The notes under the pieces were generated by a model. The model was given only the letters and a program-made list of their open reading frames with translations. It was not told the DNA's origin and made no database searches. Shown piece after piece: positions 25,655 through 34,163 of a stretch of DNA of 64,000 nucleotides; positions within the stretch are counted from its first letter, which is position 1; every line of letters starts with the position of its first letter. Both the position numbers and the translations under genes were made by a program. The stretch is taken from assembly GCF_014145395.1 (NCBI RefSeq), contig NZ_JACHTE010000009.1:29075-93074 (forward strand). The letters run 5' to 3'. The DNA is from Marilutibacter penaei (GTDB lineage: Bacteria > Pseudomonadota > Gammaproteobacteria > Xanthomonadales > Xanthomonadaceae).

Positions 25655-26416
25655 TCAGCCGGCGCGCTGGCGGACCGCCTCGAACAGGCTGACGCCCGTC
25701 GCGACCGACACGTTCAGGCTTTCCACGCCGGCCGCGGCGTCGCCGCCCGGCATCGGGATCGTGACCAGCTGGTCGCAGGTCTCCCGGGTGAGGCGTCGCA
25801 GGCCGTCGCCCTCACCGCCCAGCACCAGCGCGACATTGCCGCGCAGGTCGATCCCATAGAGCGAAGTGCCGGCGTCACCCGCCAGGCCGTAGATCCACAC
25901 GCCGAGCTTCTGCAGGTCGCGCAGGCTGCGCGCGAGGTTGGTGACCGGCACCACCGGGATGCGGTCCGCCGCGCCCGCCGAGGTCTTGCGCACGGTGGCG
26001 TTGACCTGCACCGCCTTGTCCTTCGGGAACAGCACCGCGGTCGCACCGGCCGCCGCTGCGCTGCGCAGGCAGGCGCCGAGGTTGTGCGGGTCCTGCACAC
26101 CATCGAGCACCAGCACGAGCGCGCGGCCCCCAGCCGCTTCCACCAGGCCCTGCAGCTCGCTCTCATCCCAGGTGCGGGCCGCCGCGTAGCGCGCGCACGC
26201 GCCCTGGTGGCGCAGGCCGCCCGCCACGCCATCGAGGGCCTGCTGGGCGACGCGCCGCACGTCGATGCCTCGGCGGCGCGCGTTCGACTCGATCTCGGCG
26301 ATGCGCGGATTCTTCGCGCCCGCTTCGAGCAGCACTTCGCGCACGTTGTCGGCGTCGTGCTCCACCGCGGCCGACACTGCGTTGATGCCGGCGATCCACT
26401 GGTTCTGTCTGCTCAT
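25655..26416 (-). CDS. rlmB: 23S rRNA 2'-O-methyltransferase RlmB
   Basis: RlmB is a 253-residue SPOUT methyltransferase that methylates G2251 of 23S rRNA in E. coli. It has an N-terminal substrate-binding domain (about 1-75) and the SpoU core with motif 1 [20 protein letters not shown], motif 2 [14 protein letters not shown] and motif 3 [20 protein letters not shown], which form the trefoil knot. ATG 26416 lies one base after the rnr stop. Upstream in-frame codons were rejected because they extend into rnr. Co-transcribed with rnr, as in many gammaproteobacteria. Confidence 0.95.
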   Translation of the reverse strand: MSRQNQWIAGINAVSAAVEHDADNVREVLLEAGAKNPRIAEIESNARRRGIDVRRVAQQALDGVAGGLRHQGACARYAAARTWDESELQGLVEAAGGRALVLVLDGVQDPHNLGACLRSAAAAGATAVLFPKDKAVQVNATVRKTSAGAADRIPVVPVTNLARSLRDLQKLGVWIYGLAGDAGTSLYGIDLRGNVALVLGGEGDGLRRLTRETCDQLVTIPMPGGDAAAGVESLNVSVATGVSLFEAVRQRAG

Positions 26417-26417
26417 C

Positions 26418-28850
26418 TCAATACTTCTGCTTGCTGCGCCGGGCCGGCTGGCCACGCGGCGGCGGTGCCTTGACCCCGCGCGACTCGGCCAGCTTGAAAT
26501 CGATCTTGCGGTCCTCGACGCTGGCCTTCATCACGATGATGTCGACACGGTCGCCGAGCCTGAACTCGCGGCCGCTGCGTTCGCCGGTCAGCGTCTTCCG
26601 GATCGGGTCGAAATGATAGTAGTCGTGGGGCAGCTGGGTCACGTGGACCAGCCCATTGACCATCGAGTCGTCCAGCTCGACGAACAGGCCGAAGCTGGTG
26701 ACCCCGCTGATCACGCCGCTGAACTCGCCGCCAACGTGCTGCTCCATCCACGCGGCCCGGTAGCGCTCGTCGACTTCGCGCTGGGCCTCGTCGGCGCGCC
26801 GCGAGCGCTCCGAGCACTGCAGCGACAGGTGGGCCATCTCGCTGGGCGAGTAGGTGAACTTCTCCGGCGACCGGCCCGAGAGCACGTGCTTGATCGCCCG
26901 GTGCACCATCAGGTCCGGGTAGCGGCGGATCGGCGAGGTGAAATGCGCGTAGGCATCCAGCGCCAGGCCGAAATGGCCGCTGTTGTCCGGGGCGTACACC
27001 GCCAGCGACTGGCTGCGCAGCAGCACCGACTCGATCAGGGCCGCGTCCGGGCGTTCGCGGATCCGCTTGAGCAGCTGGGTGAAGTCGCGCGGCTGCACCT
27101 TCGGCCACGGTGGCATGCGCAGCTTGAACTCCTTCAGGAACTCCTGCAGGTCCGCGTACTTCTGCTCCGGCGGACGTTCATGGATGCGATACGGCGCGGG
27201 CACGTGGTGCGCCATCAGGAAGCGCGCAGCCTCCACGTTGGCCGCGATCATGCACTCCTCGATCAGCTTGTGCGCATCGTTGCGCTGGAGCATGCCGGCC
27301 TGCACCACCTCGCCGGTGTTGTCGAGGACGAAGCGCACTTCACTGCTTTCGAACTCGATCGCACCGCGACGTTCGCGCGCCTTCACGAGGATCTGGAACA
27401 GCTGGTGCAGATGCTGGACCTGCGGAAGCAGGTCGCCGACCACGGCAAGCGCGGCGGCATGGTCCTCTTCCGGGATGCCCTCGCCGATCGCATTCCAGAC
27501 CTGGGTGTAGGTCAGGCGCGCATGCGAATGCATGACCGCCTCATGGAACTCCGAACGGGTCACCTCGCCCTGGCGGTCGACCTGCATGTCGCAGACGAAG
27601 CACAGGCGGTCGACCTTCGGCTTCAGCGAGCAGATGCCGTTGGACAGCGTCTCCGGCAGCATCGGCACGACGAAGCCCGGGAAATACACCGAGGTCGCGC
27701 GCAGCTGTGCCTCGTCGTCCAGCGGCGTCCCGGGCCGGACATAGTGGGAGACATCGGCGATCGCGACGACCAGGCGGAACCCGTCGCGATTGGGCTCGCA
27801 CCACACCGCGTCGTCGAAGTCCTTGGCGTCCTCGCCATCGATGGTCACCAGGGGCAGCGCGCGCAGGTCGAGCCGCTTCGCCGCGGTCGCCGCATCCACC
27901 TCCAACGGGACCGCCGCAGCCTCGTCGAGCACCGCCTGCGGGAACTCGTGCGGGATCTCATGGGCATGCAGTGCCGCCTGCACCGCCAGCGACGCGGTCA
28001 GGCGTTCGCCGAGGACGGTCAGGATGCGGCCGATTGGCGGCCGGCGCGTATCCGCGGCCTGGGTGATCTCGGCGACCACCAGCTGGCCGGGACGGGCGTC
28101 GCCGCGGGCATCGGCCGGGATCATCACGTTGCGCTGGATGCGCGGATCGTCGGGTACGACGTAGGTGATGCCGACTTCCTCGGTGAAACGGCCGATCAGG
28201 CGATTGAGTCGCCGCTCCAGCACCTCGACGATCGCGCCCTCGTAGCGGCCGCGCCGGTCCATCCCGGTCAGGCTGGCGAGCACGCGGTCGCCGTGCATCG
28301 CCTTGCGCATCTCGAAAGGTGGCAGGAACAGGTCGTCGCCGCCGCCATCCGGGCGCAGGAAGCCGAAACCATCCGGATTCGCGATCACCACGCCCGGCAC
28401 CAGGTCCATCTGCTCGGCCGGCGCGAAGCCGCCCCGGCGGTTCTGCAGCAACTGGCCGTCGCGCACCATCGCACGCAGGCGGGCCGTCAGCGCATCGAAG
28501 CGCTCGGGCTCCGTCAACGACAGGCGTCCGGCCAGTTCCTCGGCGGTCAACGGCCCGTCGGCCGCAACCAGCAGGCCGAGGATCATCTCGCGGCTGGCAA
28601 TCGGGTTGGCGTAGCGGGCCGCCTCGCGCTCGGCATGCGGATCGCGTCCGTCCGCACGTGCGGGTGCCAGGCCGGATCGCTTGCGAGGACCCGGGCGCGG
28701 GCCGCGGGTCTCGGGTTCGGGCATCCAGGCGGGCAGGCGCTTGCCGCCTTTCTTCTGCTGGCCGGTGGCCTTCGCGGGACGGGCCTTGGAGGCTGGGGGA
28801 CTGGCTGCCTTGCGGCCGGCCTTGCCGCGCTTCGTTGTTTTCTTGGACAT
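26418..28850 (-). CDS. rnr: Ribonuclease R
   Basis: This is an 810-residue processive 3'-5' exoribonuclease able to degrade structured RNA. In order it has a Lys-rich N-terminal extension (MSKKTTKRGKAGRKAA), a winged-helix domain, two cold-shock domains, the RNB catalytic domain with the metal-binding Asp cluster (TIDGEDAKDFDDAVW) and HFTSPIRRYPDLMVHR, and a C-terminal S1 domain followed by a basic tail (PARRSKQKY). Start 28850 is chosen because it gives the canonical MSKK N-terminus. A longer frame would read through the tRNA terminator. Confidence 0.95.
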   Translation of the reverse strand: MSKKTTKRGKAGRKAASPPASKARPAKATGQQKKGGKRLPAWMPEPETRGPRPGPRKRSGLAPARADGRDPHAEREAARYANPIASREMILGLLVAADGPLTAEELAGRLSLTEPERFDALTARLRAMVRDGQLLQNRRGGFAPAEQMDLVPGVVIANPDGFGFLRPDGGGDDLFLPPFEMRKAMHGDRVLASLTGMDRRGRYEGAIVEVLERRLNRLIGRFTEEVGITYVVPDDPRIQRNVMIPADARGDARPGQLVVAEITQAADTRRPPIGRILTVLGERLTASLAVQAALHAHEIPHEFPQAVLDEAAAVPLEVDAATAAKRLDLRALPLVTIDGEDAKDFDDAVWCEPNRDGFRLVVAIADVSHYVRPGTPLDDEAQLRATSVYFPGFVVPMLPETLSNGICSLKPKVDRLCFVCDMQVDRQGEVTRSEFHEAVMHSHARLTYTQVWNAIGEGIPEEDHAAALAVVGDLLPQVQHLHQLFQILVKARERRGAIEFESSEVRFVLDNTGEVVQAGMLQRNDAHKLIEECMIAANVEAARFLMAHHVPAPYRIHERPPEQKYADLQEFLKEFKLRMPPWPKVQPRDFTQLLKRIRERPDAALIESVLLRSQSLAVYAPDNSGHFGLALDAYAHFTSPIRRYPDLMVHRAIKHVLSGRSPEKFTYSPSEMAHLSLQCSERSRRADEAQREVDERYRAAWMEQHVGGEFSGVISGVTSFGLFVELDDSMVNGLVHVTQLPHDYYHFDPIRKTLTGERSGREFRLGDRVDIIVMKASVEDRKIDFKLAESRGVKAPPPRGQPARRSKQKY

Positions 28851-28946
28851 GGGGGGATGATGACAGAGCGGCAGCATGCCGGCCGTGAGGACCGCGACGG
28901 CGATCGCGTCGCAGAACGCGCCATGCCGCATCCGCCGTCCGGACGC

Positions 28947-28970
28947 AAAAAACCCCGCACGGGGCGGGGT
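28947..28970 (-). terminator. Rho-independent terminator of tRNA-Leu
   Basis: Read on the minus strand, a 7-bp stem (28970-28964 with 28958-28952) is followed by a run of T residues (to 28947). It lies 37 bases beyond the tRNA 3' end and before rnr, so rnr needs its own promoter in 28851-28946, where I see no clear hexamers. Confidence 0.8.
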
Positions 28971-29007
28971 CTTTGTTGCATCGGCTGGTAGTCCGATGCG
29001 GAATGCG

Positions 29008-29094
29008 TGGTGCCCAGGAGAGGACTCGAACCTCCACGGAGTTGCCCCCGCTAGCACCTGAAGCTAGTGCGTCTACCAATTCCGCCACCTGGGC
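29008..29094 (-). tRNA. tRNA-Leu (anticodon CAG)
   Basis: The 87-base gene has a 7-bp acceptor stem GCCCAGG/CCTGGGC, an encoded CCA end, a D-arm GGCGGAATTGGTAGACGC, an anticodon loop TTCAGGT with CAG reading CUG leucine codons, a long variable arm (class II) and the T-arm GGTTCGAGTCC. Confidence 0.96.
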
Positions 29095-29126
29095 ATTTCG
29101 CGCTGCAGCAGCAGTGCGAGCCGCGT

Positions 29127-29155
29127 ATGTTGCGTGGCGCCGGTGCGCTTGTCAA
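29127..29155 (-). promoter_or_regulatory. Sigma-70 promoter of tRNA-Leu
   Basis: A perfect -35 TTGACA (29155-29150, minus strand) is followed after 17 bases by a weak -10 CAACAT (29132-29127). The distance to the mature tRNA 5' end (29094) suits a short processed leader. Confidence 0.55.
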
Positions 29156-29281
29156 TGCCTCTTCGGAAAAATATTCAGGGCGTGTCCCTTGCCGCCCACT
29201 CCCGCACGCTCCAGCGGCGCCGCGACGGCGGGAAGTTGCCCGCCCACGGGGGCAGCGCTATGGTCGGCAGACACCCACCCG

Positions 29282-29312
29282 CGGGCGGCCCAATCGATGG
29301 GCCGCCCGTTTT
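29282..29312 (+). terminator. Strong hairpin with T-tract just upstream of rnk
   Basis: A 10-bp perfect stem (29282-29291 with 29299-29308), a 7-base loop and TTTTG follow each other 15 bases before the rnk start. No plus-strand gene lies upstream until rnt, so it either terminates an unannotated short transcript from 29095-29281 or attenuates rnk. That stretch of about 190 bases contains no protein gene I can support. Confidence 0.6.
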
Positions 29313-29327
29313 GTCACTGGAGCCACC

Positions 29328-29744
29328 ATGACCCGCCCGATCCCCCCGCCCCTCGTGCTGTCCCGCATCGATGTCCAGCGCATCGAGGCCCTGCTCGAAT
29401 CCCCTGCCGCACGCGACATCGACACCCGCGGCCTCGAGGCCGAACTGGAGCGTGCCGAGGTCGTGGAGCCCGCCGACCTGCCGGCCGACGTGGTCAGCAT
29501 GAATTCCACCGCCCGGGTCCGCGACCTCGACAGCGGCGAGACCCGCGAGGTCACCCTCGTCTATCCCCGCGACGCCGACGGTACGCCCGGCCGCGTATCG
29601 ATCCTCGCGCCGATCGGCAGCGCCCTGCTCGGGCTGCGCGTCGGCGAGACCATCGACTGGCCCCTGCCGGGCGGCCGCATGAGCCACCTGGAGCTGCTGG
29701 CGATCCACTACCAGCCCGAACACGCGGGCGACCTGCACCGCTGA
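29328..29744 (+). CDS. rnk: Rnk, nucleoside diphosphate kinase regulator (GreA/GreB family)
   Basis: This 138-residue protein has a short N-terminal coiled segment (LVLSRIDVQRIEALLES) and the GreA/GreB C-terminal domain: VSMNSTARVRDLDSGETREVTLVYP, ISILAPIGSALLGLRVGETIDW-type core and a GGRMSHLELLAIHYQPE end. The coiled coil is too short for transcript cleavage, which is typical of Rnk. It binds RNA polymerase and influences nucleoside diphosphate kinase levels. ATG 29328 gives the family-length product. A strong hairpin immediately upstream could modulate expression. Confidence 0.88.
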   Translation: MTRPIPPPLVLSRIDVQRIEALLESPAARDIDTRGLEAELERAEVVEPADLPADVVSMNSTARVRDLDSGETREVTLVYPRDADGTPGRVSILAPIGSALLGLRVGETIDWPLPGGRMSHLELLAIHYQPEHAGDLHR

Positions 29745-29792
29745 CGCGGATATTCGCCCCGGGCCGTCGCCGCTCCTGCGACGGCCTGCCGA

Positions 29793-29798
29793 TACAAT
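29793..29798 (+). promoter_or_regulatory. Candidate -10 element of parC
   Basis: TACAAT lies 30 bases before parC. No convincing -35 is present; a 9-bp hairpin (29762-29770 with 29778-29786) occupies that position and may end rnk transcription. Confidence 0.35.
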
Positions 29799-29828
29799 GC
29801 CCACATCCCCGGACGCACCGCACCGCCG

Positions 29829-32072
29829 ATGACTGAAACCGTACGACCCGCGTTCCACGGCTTCGAGCAGATCCCGCTGAAGGAATACGCCGAGCGCGCC
29901 TACCTCGACTACTCGATGTACGTGGTGCTCGACCGCGCCCTGCCCTTCCTGGGCGACGGCCTCAAGCCGGTGCAGCGCCGGATCGTCTACGCGATGAGCG
30001 AGCTCGGCCTGAACGCGGCCGCGAAGCCGAAGAAGTCCGCGCGCACCGTCGGCGACGTCATCGGCAAGTACCACCCGCACGGCGACAGCGCCTGTTACGA
30101 GGCGATGGTGCTGATGGCCCAGCCGTTCTCGTACCGCTATCCGCTGATCGAGGGCCAGGGCAACTTCGGCTCCAGCGATGATCCCAAGTCGTTCGCGGCA
30201 ATGCGCTACACCGAAGCCAAGCTGACACCGATCGCGGAGGTCCTGCTGGGCGAGCTCGGCCAGGGCACGGTGGACTGGACCCCCAATTTCGACGGCACGC
30301 TCGAGGAGCCGACCTGGCTGCCGGCGCGCCTGCCGCACCTGCTGCTCAACGGCACGACCGGCATCGCGGTCGGCATGGCCACCGACGTCCCGCCGCACAA
30401 CCTCAACGAGGTCGTCAGTGCGGCGATCCGCCTGATCGAGGATCCCGACGCCAGCACCCGCGATCTCTGCGAGCACGTGCTCGGGCCGGACTACCCGACC
30501 GAGGCGGAGATCATCACGCCCCGCGCCGACCTGCTGGCCATGTATGACACCGGCCTGGGCAGCGTCCGCGCCCGCGCCGTGTACGTGAAAGAAGGGACCC
30601 ACATCGTCGTCACCGCCCTGCCCTACCAGGCCTCGCCCGGCAAGGTGATCGAGCAGATCGCCAGCCAGATGCGCGCCAAGAAGCTGCCCTGGCTCGAAGA
30701 CCTGCGCGACGAGTCCGACCACGCCACGCCCACGCGCATCGTGCTGGTGCCGCGCAGCAACCGGGTCGACATCGACCAGTTGATGGGCCACCTGTTCGCG
30801 ACCACCGACCTGGAGAAGAGCTACCGGGTCAACTTCAACGTGATCGGCCTCGACGGTCGCCCGCAGGTGAAGGGCCTGAAGGCCTTCCTGGGTGAATGGC
30901 TGGGCTTCCGCCTGGACACCGTCACCCGCCGCCTCAAGCATCGCCTGGAGAAGGTCGAGCGCCGCCTGCACCTGTTGGAAGGCCTGCTCATCGCCTTCCT
31001 GAACCTCGACGAGGTGATCCGCATCATCCGCAGCGAGGACGAGCCCAGGCCGGTGCTGATGGCGCGCTTCGGCCTGAGCGATGACCAGACCGACTACATC
31101 CTCGAGACAAAGCTGCGCCAGCTGGCACGCCTGGAGGAGATGAAGATCCGCGGCGAGGAGTCCGAGCTGGATGCGGAACGCGACCGCCTCATCGCTACGC
31201 TCGGAAGCAAGGCCAAGCTGCGCAAGCTGGTCAAGGACGAGCTGCTGGCCGATGCGAAGAAGTTCGGCGATGCGCGCCGTTCGCCGCTGGTCGCGCGCGA
31301 TGCGGCACAGGCGATGTCCGAATCGGACCTCGTCCCCAGCGAGCCGATGACCATCGTCGTCAGCGAGAAGGGCTGGGTGCGCGCGGCGAAGGGGCATGAC
31401 ATCGACCCCGCCGGCTTGAGTTACCGCGAAGGCGACGGCCTGCTGGTCGCGGCGCGCGGTCGCAGTACGCAGCAGGTGGCCTTCCTCGACTCGACCGGCC
31501 GCGCCTACTCCACCATCGTTCATTCACTGCCATCGGCGCGCGGCAACGGCGAACCCCTCACGGGTCGTTTTTCGCCGTCCGCAGGCGCGTCGTTCCAAGC
31601 CGTTGCCAGTGGCGAGAACGACCAGCGGCTCGTCATCGCATCCAGCCACGGCTATGGCTTCGTCACCCGCTTCGAGAACCTCACCGGCCGCAACAAGGCC
31701 GGCAAGGCGATGCTGTCGCTGACCCCGGGCGCGAGCGTGCTGCAACCGGCGCCCGTCAACGACATGGGCCAGGACCGGATCGTGGTCGCCACCACCGCTG
31801 GCCACCTGCTGGCGTTCCCCGTGTCGGAGCTGCCCGAACTGGACAAGGGCAAGGGCAACAAGCTGATCGACATTCCGAAGGCCAAGCTCGGCACCGAGCG
31901 CGTCGTCGCGATCGCGGTGGTGCCGTCGGGCGGCACCCTTTCGGTCAAGTCCGGCGCGCGCACCATGTCCCTGTCGTGGAAGGACCTCGACGGCTACCTC
32001 GGCTCGCGCGCCGCGCGTGGCGGCCTGCTGCCGCGCGGCTGGCAGAAGGTCGAGGGCCTGGCGGTCGAGTAG
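29829..32072 (+). CDS. parC: DNA topoisomerase IV subunit A
   Basis: ParC is the DNA-cleaving subunit that decatenates chromosomes, 747 residues, close to E. coli ParC. The catalytic tyrosine is Y127 ([10 protein letters not shown]). The quinolone-determining region [12 protein letters not shown] keeps Ser at position 87 and Glu at 91 (E. coli S80 and E84), so no classic resistance change is present. The C-terminal beta-pinwheel (about 500-747) is shorter and lacks the GyrA-box, which separates it from GyrA. parE is not in the window. It is convergent with asnB. Confidence 0.95.
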   Translation: MTETVRPAFHGFEQIPLKEYAERAYLDYSMYVVLDRALPFLGDGLKPVQRRIVYAMSELGLNAAAKPKKSARTVGDVIGKYHPHGDSACYEAMVLMAQPFSYRYPLIEGQGNFGSSDDPKSFAAMRYTEAKLTPIAEVLLGELGQGTVDWTPNFDGTLEEPTWLPARLPHLLLNGTTGIAVGMATDVPPHNLNEVVSAAIRLIEDPDASTRDLCEHVLGPDYPTEAEIITPRADLLAMYDTGLGSVRARAVYVKEGTHIVVTALPYQASPGKVIEQIASQMRAKKLPWLEDLRDESDHATPTRIVLVPRSNRVDIDQLMGHLFATTDLEKSYRVNFNVIGLDGRPQVKGLKAFLGEWLGFRLDTVTRRLKHRLEKVERRLHLLEGLLIAFLNLDEVIRIIRSEDEPRPVLMARFGLSDDQTDYILETKLRQLARLEEMKIRGEESELDAERDRLIATLGSKAKLRKLVKDELLADAKKFGDARRSPLVARDAAQAMSESDLVPSEPMTIVVSEKGWVRAAKGHDIDPAGLSYREGDGLLVAARGRSTQQVAFLDSTGRAYSTIVHSLPSARGNGEPLTGRFSPSAGASFQAVASGENDQRLVIASSHGYGFVTRFENLTGRNKAGKAMLSLTPGASVLQPAPVNDMGQDRIVVATTAGHLLAFPVSELPELDKGKGNKLIDIPKAKLGTERVVAIAVVPSGGTLSVKSGARTMSLSWKDLDGYLGSRAARGGLLPRGWQKVEGLAVE

Positions 32073-32102
32073 CCGCGCCGCCGGCGCACGCACGCTCCAG
32101 CA

Positions 32103-32130
32103 CTGGAGGCGGCCGGGAACCCGCCTCCAG
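32103..32130. terminator. Possible bidirectional terminator between parC and asnB
   Basis: A 10-bp perfect stem (32103-32112 with 32121-32130) sits between two convergent genes. There is no T-tract in either direction, so function as a terminator is uncertain. An alternative hairpin uses the preceding CTCCAG. Confidence 0.45.
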
Positions 32131-32143
32131 CGACTCGTCGGCC

Positions 32144-33841
32144 TCAGGCCACCGCGGCCTCGTGCACCCCCGCGACCGCACGGCCTGAAGGGTCGGCGGC
32201 ATGGGCGAACGCCGCGTCCCAGGCAATTGCCGCGGGCGAGGAGCAGGCGATCGACTTGCCGCCGGGCACCGTCGCGGCGCATGCGGGGCCCGGGAAGAAC
32301 TGCTCGAACAGGTGGCGGTACAGGTAGGCCTCCTTGCTCTGCGGGGGGTTCACCGGGAAGCGACTCGCCGCCGCCGCGAACACGCGGTCGCTGACGGTCG
32401 CTTCGGCATGCGCCTTGAGGCCGTCGATCCAGCCGTAACCCACGCCATCGCTGAACTGCTCTTTCTGGCGCCACAGGATCGACTCGGGCAGGTAACCCTC
32501 GAAGGCCTCGCGCAGGACCGCCTTCTCGATCCGCCGGCGCCCGTCCGCGCCGACCATCTTGTGCGATGCATCCATCGACATCGCCACGTCCAGGAAGTCC
32601 ACGTCAAGGAAGGGCACCCGCGGCTCGACGCCCCAGGCCATCATCGACTTGTTCGCACGCAGGCAGTCGTAGTTGTGCAGGGCATCGAGCTTGCGGATGG
32701 TCTCGTCGTGGAACTCTCGGGCATCCGGCGCCTTGTGGAAATAGAGGTACCCGCCGAACACTTCGTCGCTGCCCTCGCCGGACAGCACCATCTTGACGCC
32801 CATCGCCTTGATCCGCCGCGCCAGCAGGAACATCGGCGTCGACGCGCGGATGGTGGTGACGTCATAGGTTTCGATGTGCCGGATCACCTCGGGCAACGCA
32901 TCCAGGCCCTCCTCGAAGGTGTAGGTGAAGCCGTGGTGCACGGTGCCCAGCGCCTCCGCCGCCACCGCCGCGGCCTTCAGGTCGGGCGAGCCCTCCAGGC
33001 CGATCGCGAAGGAGTGCAGGCGTGGCCACCAGGCCTCGGATGCGTCGTTTTCCTCGATGCGGCGGCGGGCGAAACGCGCGGCGACTGCCGCCACCAGCGA
33101 CGAGTCCAGCCCGCCCGACAACAGCACGCCGTACGGCACGTCGCACATCAGCTGCCGGTGCACGGCGGCTTCGAAGGCCTCGCGCAGGGCCTTCGGGCTG
33201 ACCGCCACGTCGCGGGTCGCTTCGTGGTCGCGCCACGGGCGATCGTAGTAACGCTGCAGCTCGCCAGTGGCGCTGTCGTACACGTGGCCGGGCGGGAACG
33301 GCGCGACATCCGCGCAGGTGGGCGCAATCGCTTTCATCTCGGACGCCACGCACAGCCGACCCGCGTCGTCGTGGCCCCAGTAGAGCGGACAGACGCCAAT
33401 GGGATCGCGGGCGATCAGGTAGCGCTGGCGTTCCCGGTCCCACAGGGCGAATGCGAAGATGCCGTTGAGGCGATCCAGCCACGCCCCCGTTCGGCCCGTT
33501 TCCGCCGCCTGCCGATAGAGGGCATTGATGACCTCGCAGTCGGAACCGGTCTGGAAGTCGTAGGGCTGCTCGAGCGACTGCTCCAGTGCGCGGTGGTTGT
33601 AGATCTCGCCATTGACGGCCAGGACCAGGCGTCCGTCGGCGGATCGCAGCGGCTGCGCGCCGCCCGCCGGATCCACGATCGCCAGCCGCTCATGGACGAG
33701 GATCGCGCCCTCGTCGACGAACACGCCACTCCAGTCGGGCCCGCGATGGCGCTGGCGCTGGGACTGCTCCAGGGCCTGCCGACGAAGGGCGACGACGTCG
33801 TCGCCTGGCTGCAGGCCGAAAATTCCGAGGATCGAGCACAT
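32144..33841 (-). CDS. asnB: Asparagine synthetase B, glutamine-hydrolysing
   Basis: AsnB makes asparagine from aspartate, ATP and glutamine. The 565-residue protein has the N-terminal nucleophile Cys2 (MCSILGIFG) of the class II glutaminase domain, RHRGPDWSGVF and LAVNGEIYNH, then the synthetase domain with the PP-loop LLSGGLDSSLVAA (about 237-249) and VLSGEGSDEVFGGYLYFHKAP. An AAGGAG site (complement of 33849-33854) precedes ATG 33841. A transcription terminator and an Asn-rich leader reading frame lie upstream, pointing to control by charged tRNA-Asn. It is the E. coli AsnB type (554 residues). Confidence 0.96.
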   Translation of the reverse strand: MCSILGIFGLQPGDDVVALRRQALEQSQRQRHRGPDWSGVFVDEGAILVHERLAIVDPAGGAQPLRSADGRLVLAVNGEIYNHRALEQSLEQPYDFQTGSDCEVINALYRQAAETGRTGAWLDRLNGIFAFALWDRERQRYLIARDPIGVCPLYWGHDDAGRLCVASEMKAIAPTCADVAPFPPGHVYDSATGELQRYYDRPWRDHEATRDVAVSPKALREAFEAAVHRQLMCDVPYGVLLSGGLDSSLVAAVAARFARRRIEENDASEAWWPRLHSFAIGLEGSPDLKAAAVAAEALGTVHHGFTYTFEEGLDALPEVIRHIETYDVTTIRASTPMFLLARRIKAMGVKMVLSGEGSDEVFGGYLYFHKAPDAREFHDETIRKLDALHNYDCLRANKSMMAWGVEPRVPFLDVDFLDVAMSMDASHKMVGADGRRRIEKAVLREAFEGYLPESILWRQKEQFSDGVGYGWIDGLKAHAEATVSDRVFAAAASRFPVNPPQSKEAYLYRHLFEQFFPGPACAATVPGGKSIACSSPAAIAWDAAFAHAADPSGRAVAGVHEAAVA

Positions 33842-33903
33842 GGGTCCACTCCTTTGTCTGTTTTCGGCGGGGCCCCTCCCGGGGCGCCGTTGTGCCGATC
33901 AAT

Positions 33904-33930
33904 AAAAAAGCCCGCACTTTCGGTGCGGGC
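33904..33930 (-). terminator. Attenuator terminator upstream of asnB
   Basis: Read on the minus strand, GCCCGCAC (33930-33923), loop CGAAA, GTGCGGGC (33917-33910) and six T residues (33909-33904) form a textbook intrinsic terminator 62 bases before asnB. It lies inside the asnB transcript and after a short leader frame, so it is an attenuator rather than the end of another gene. Confidence 0.9.
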
Positions 33931-33983
33931 CGGGGAGAGCGACGTTTGTATTGCCTACGCGCTAATCACCGGCCCCAGCGGGG
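33927..33983 (-). promoter_or_regulatory. Antiterminator and protector pairings of the asnB attenuator
   Basis: On the minus strand three segments compete. Segment 1 is CCCC (33983-33980), segment 2 is GGGGCCGG (33976-33969, within the last leader codons) and segment 3 is CCGGCCC (33933-33927, including the base of the terminator stem). 1:2 forms a protector hairpin and leaves the terminator free. 2:3 forms a 7-bp antiterminator that removes the start of the terminator stem. A ribosome stalled at the Asn codons would cover segment 1 and favour 2:3. Confidence 0.75.
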
Positions 33984-34075
33984 CGGGTGTTGGTATTCAC
34001 GTTGTGGTTGCGCAGCGCCGCGACCACGCCAGGGGCGCAGGCGATGAGGTCGGCATTGGCATGGATACGGGGCAT
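33962..34075 (-). CDS. Asparagine-rich leader peptide of asnB
   Basis: This is a 37-codon frame from ATG (complement of 34073-34075) to TAG, with an AGGA site (complement of 34083-34086) 7 bases upstream. Residues 23-30 read NHNVNTNT: Asn at 23, 25, 27 and 29, plus Asn7. Four Asn codons in seven, just before alternative RNA pairings and an intrinsic terminator upstream of asparagine synthetase, is the layout of trp/his/leu-type leader peptides but for asparagine. The peptide itself probably has no other function. Ribosome stalling when charged tRNA-Asn is scarce would allow asnB transcription. Confidence 0.82.
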   Translation of the reverse strand: MPRIHANADLIACAPGVVAALRNHNVNTNTRPAGAGD

Positions 34076-34163
34076 GCGGCGATCCTGCCCGAGCCCCCGC
34101 CGCGACGCAAGCGGCGCTTTCATCTGAAACGTATGCGGCGCCAACGTGGCACCATCGTGGGCC

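Noticed and set aside
26265-28991. A 908-codon plus-strand frame opposite rnr
   Set aside because: Antisense shadow of RNase R; the minus-strand frame contains all RNB and S1 motifs.
29829-32072. Quinolone-resistance change in parC
   Set aside because: The determining region keeps Ser87 and Glu91, the susceptible residues.
34146-34163. GTG 34146 as start of the penicillin acylase
   Set aside because: It adds six residues with no ribosome site; ATG 34164 is a better codon, although not certain.
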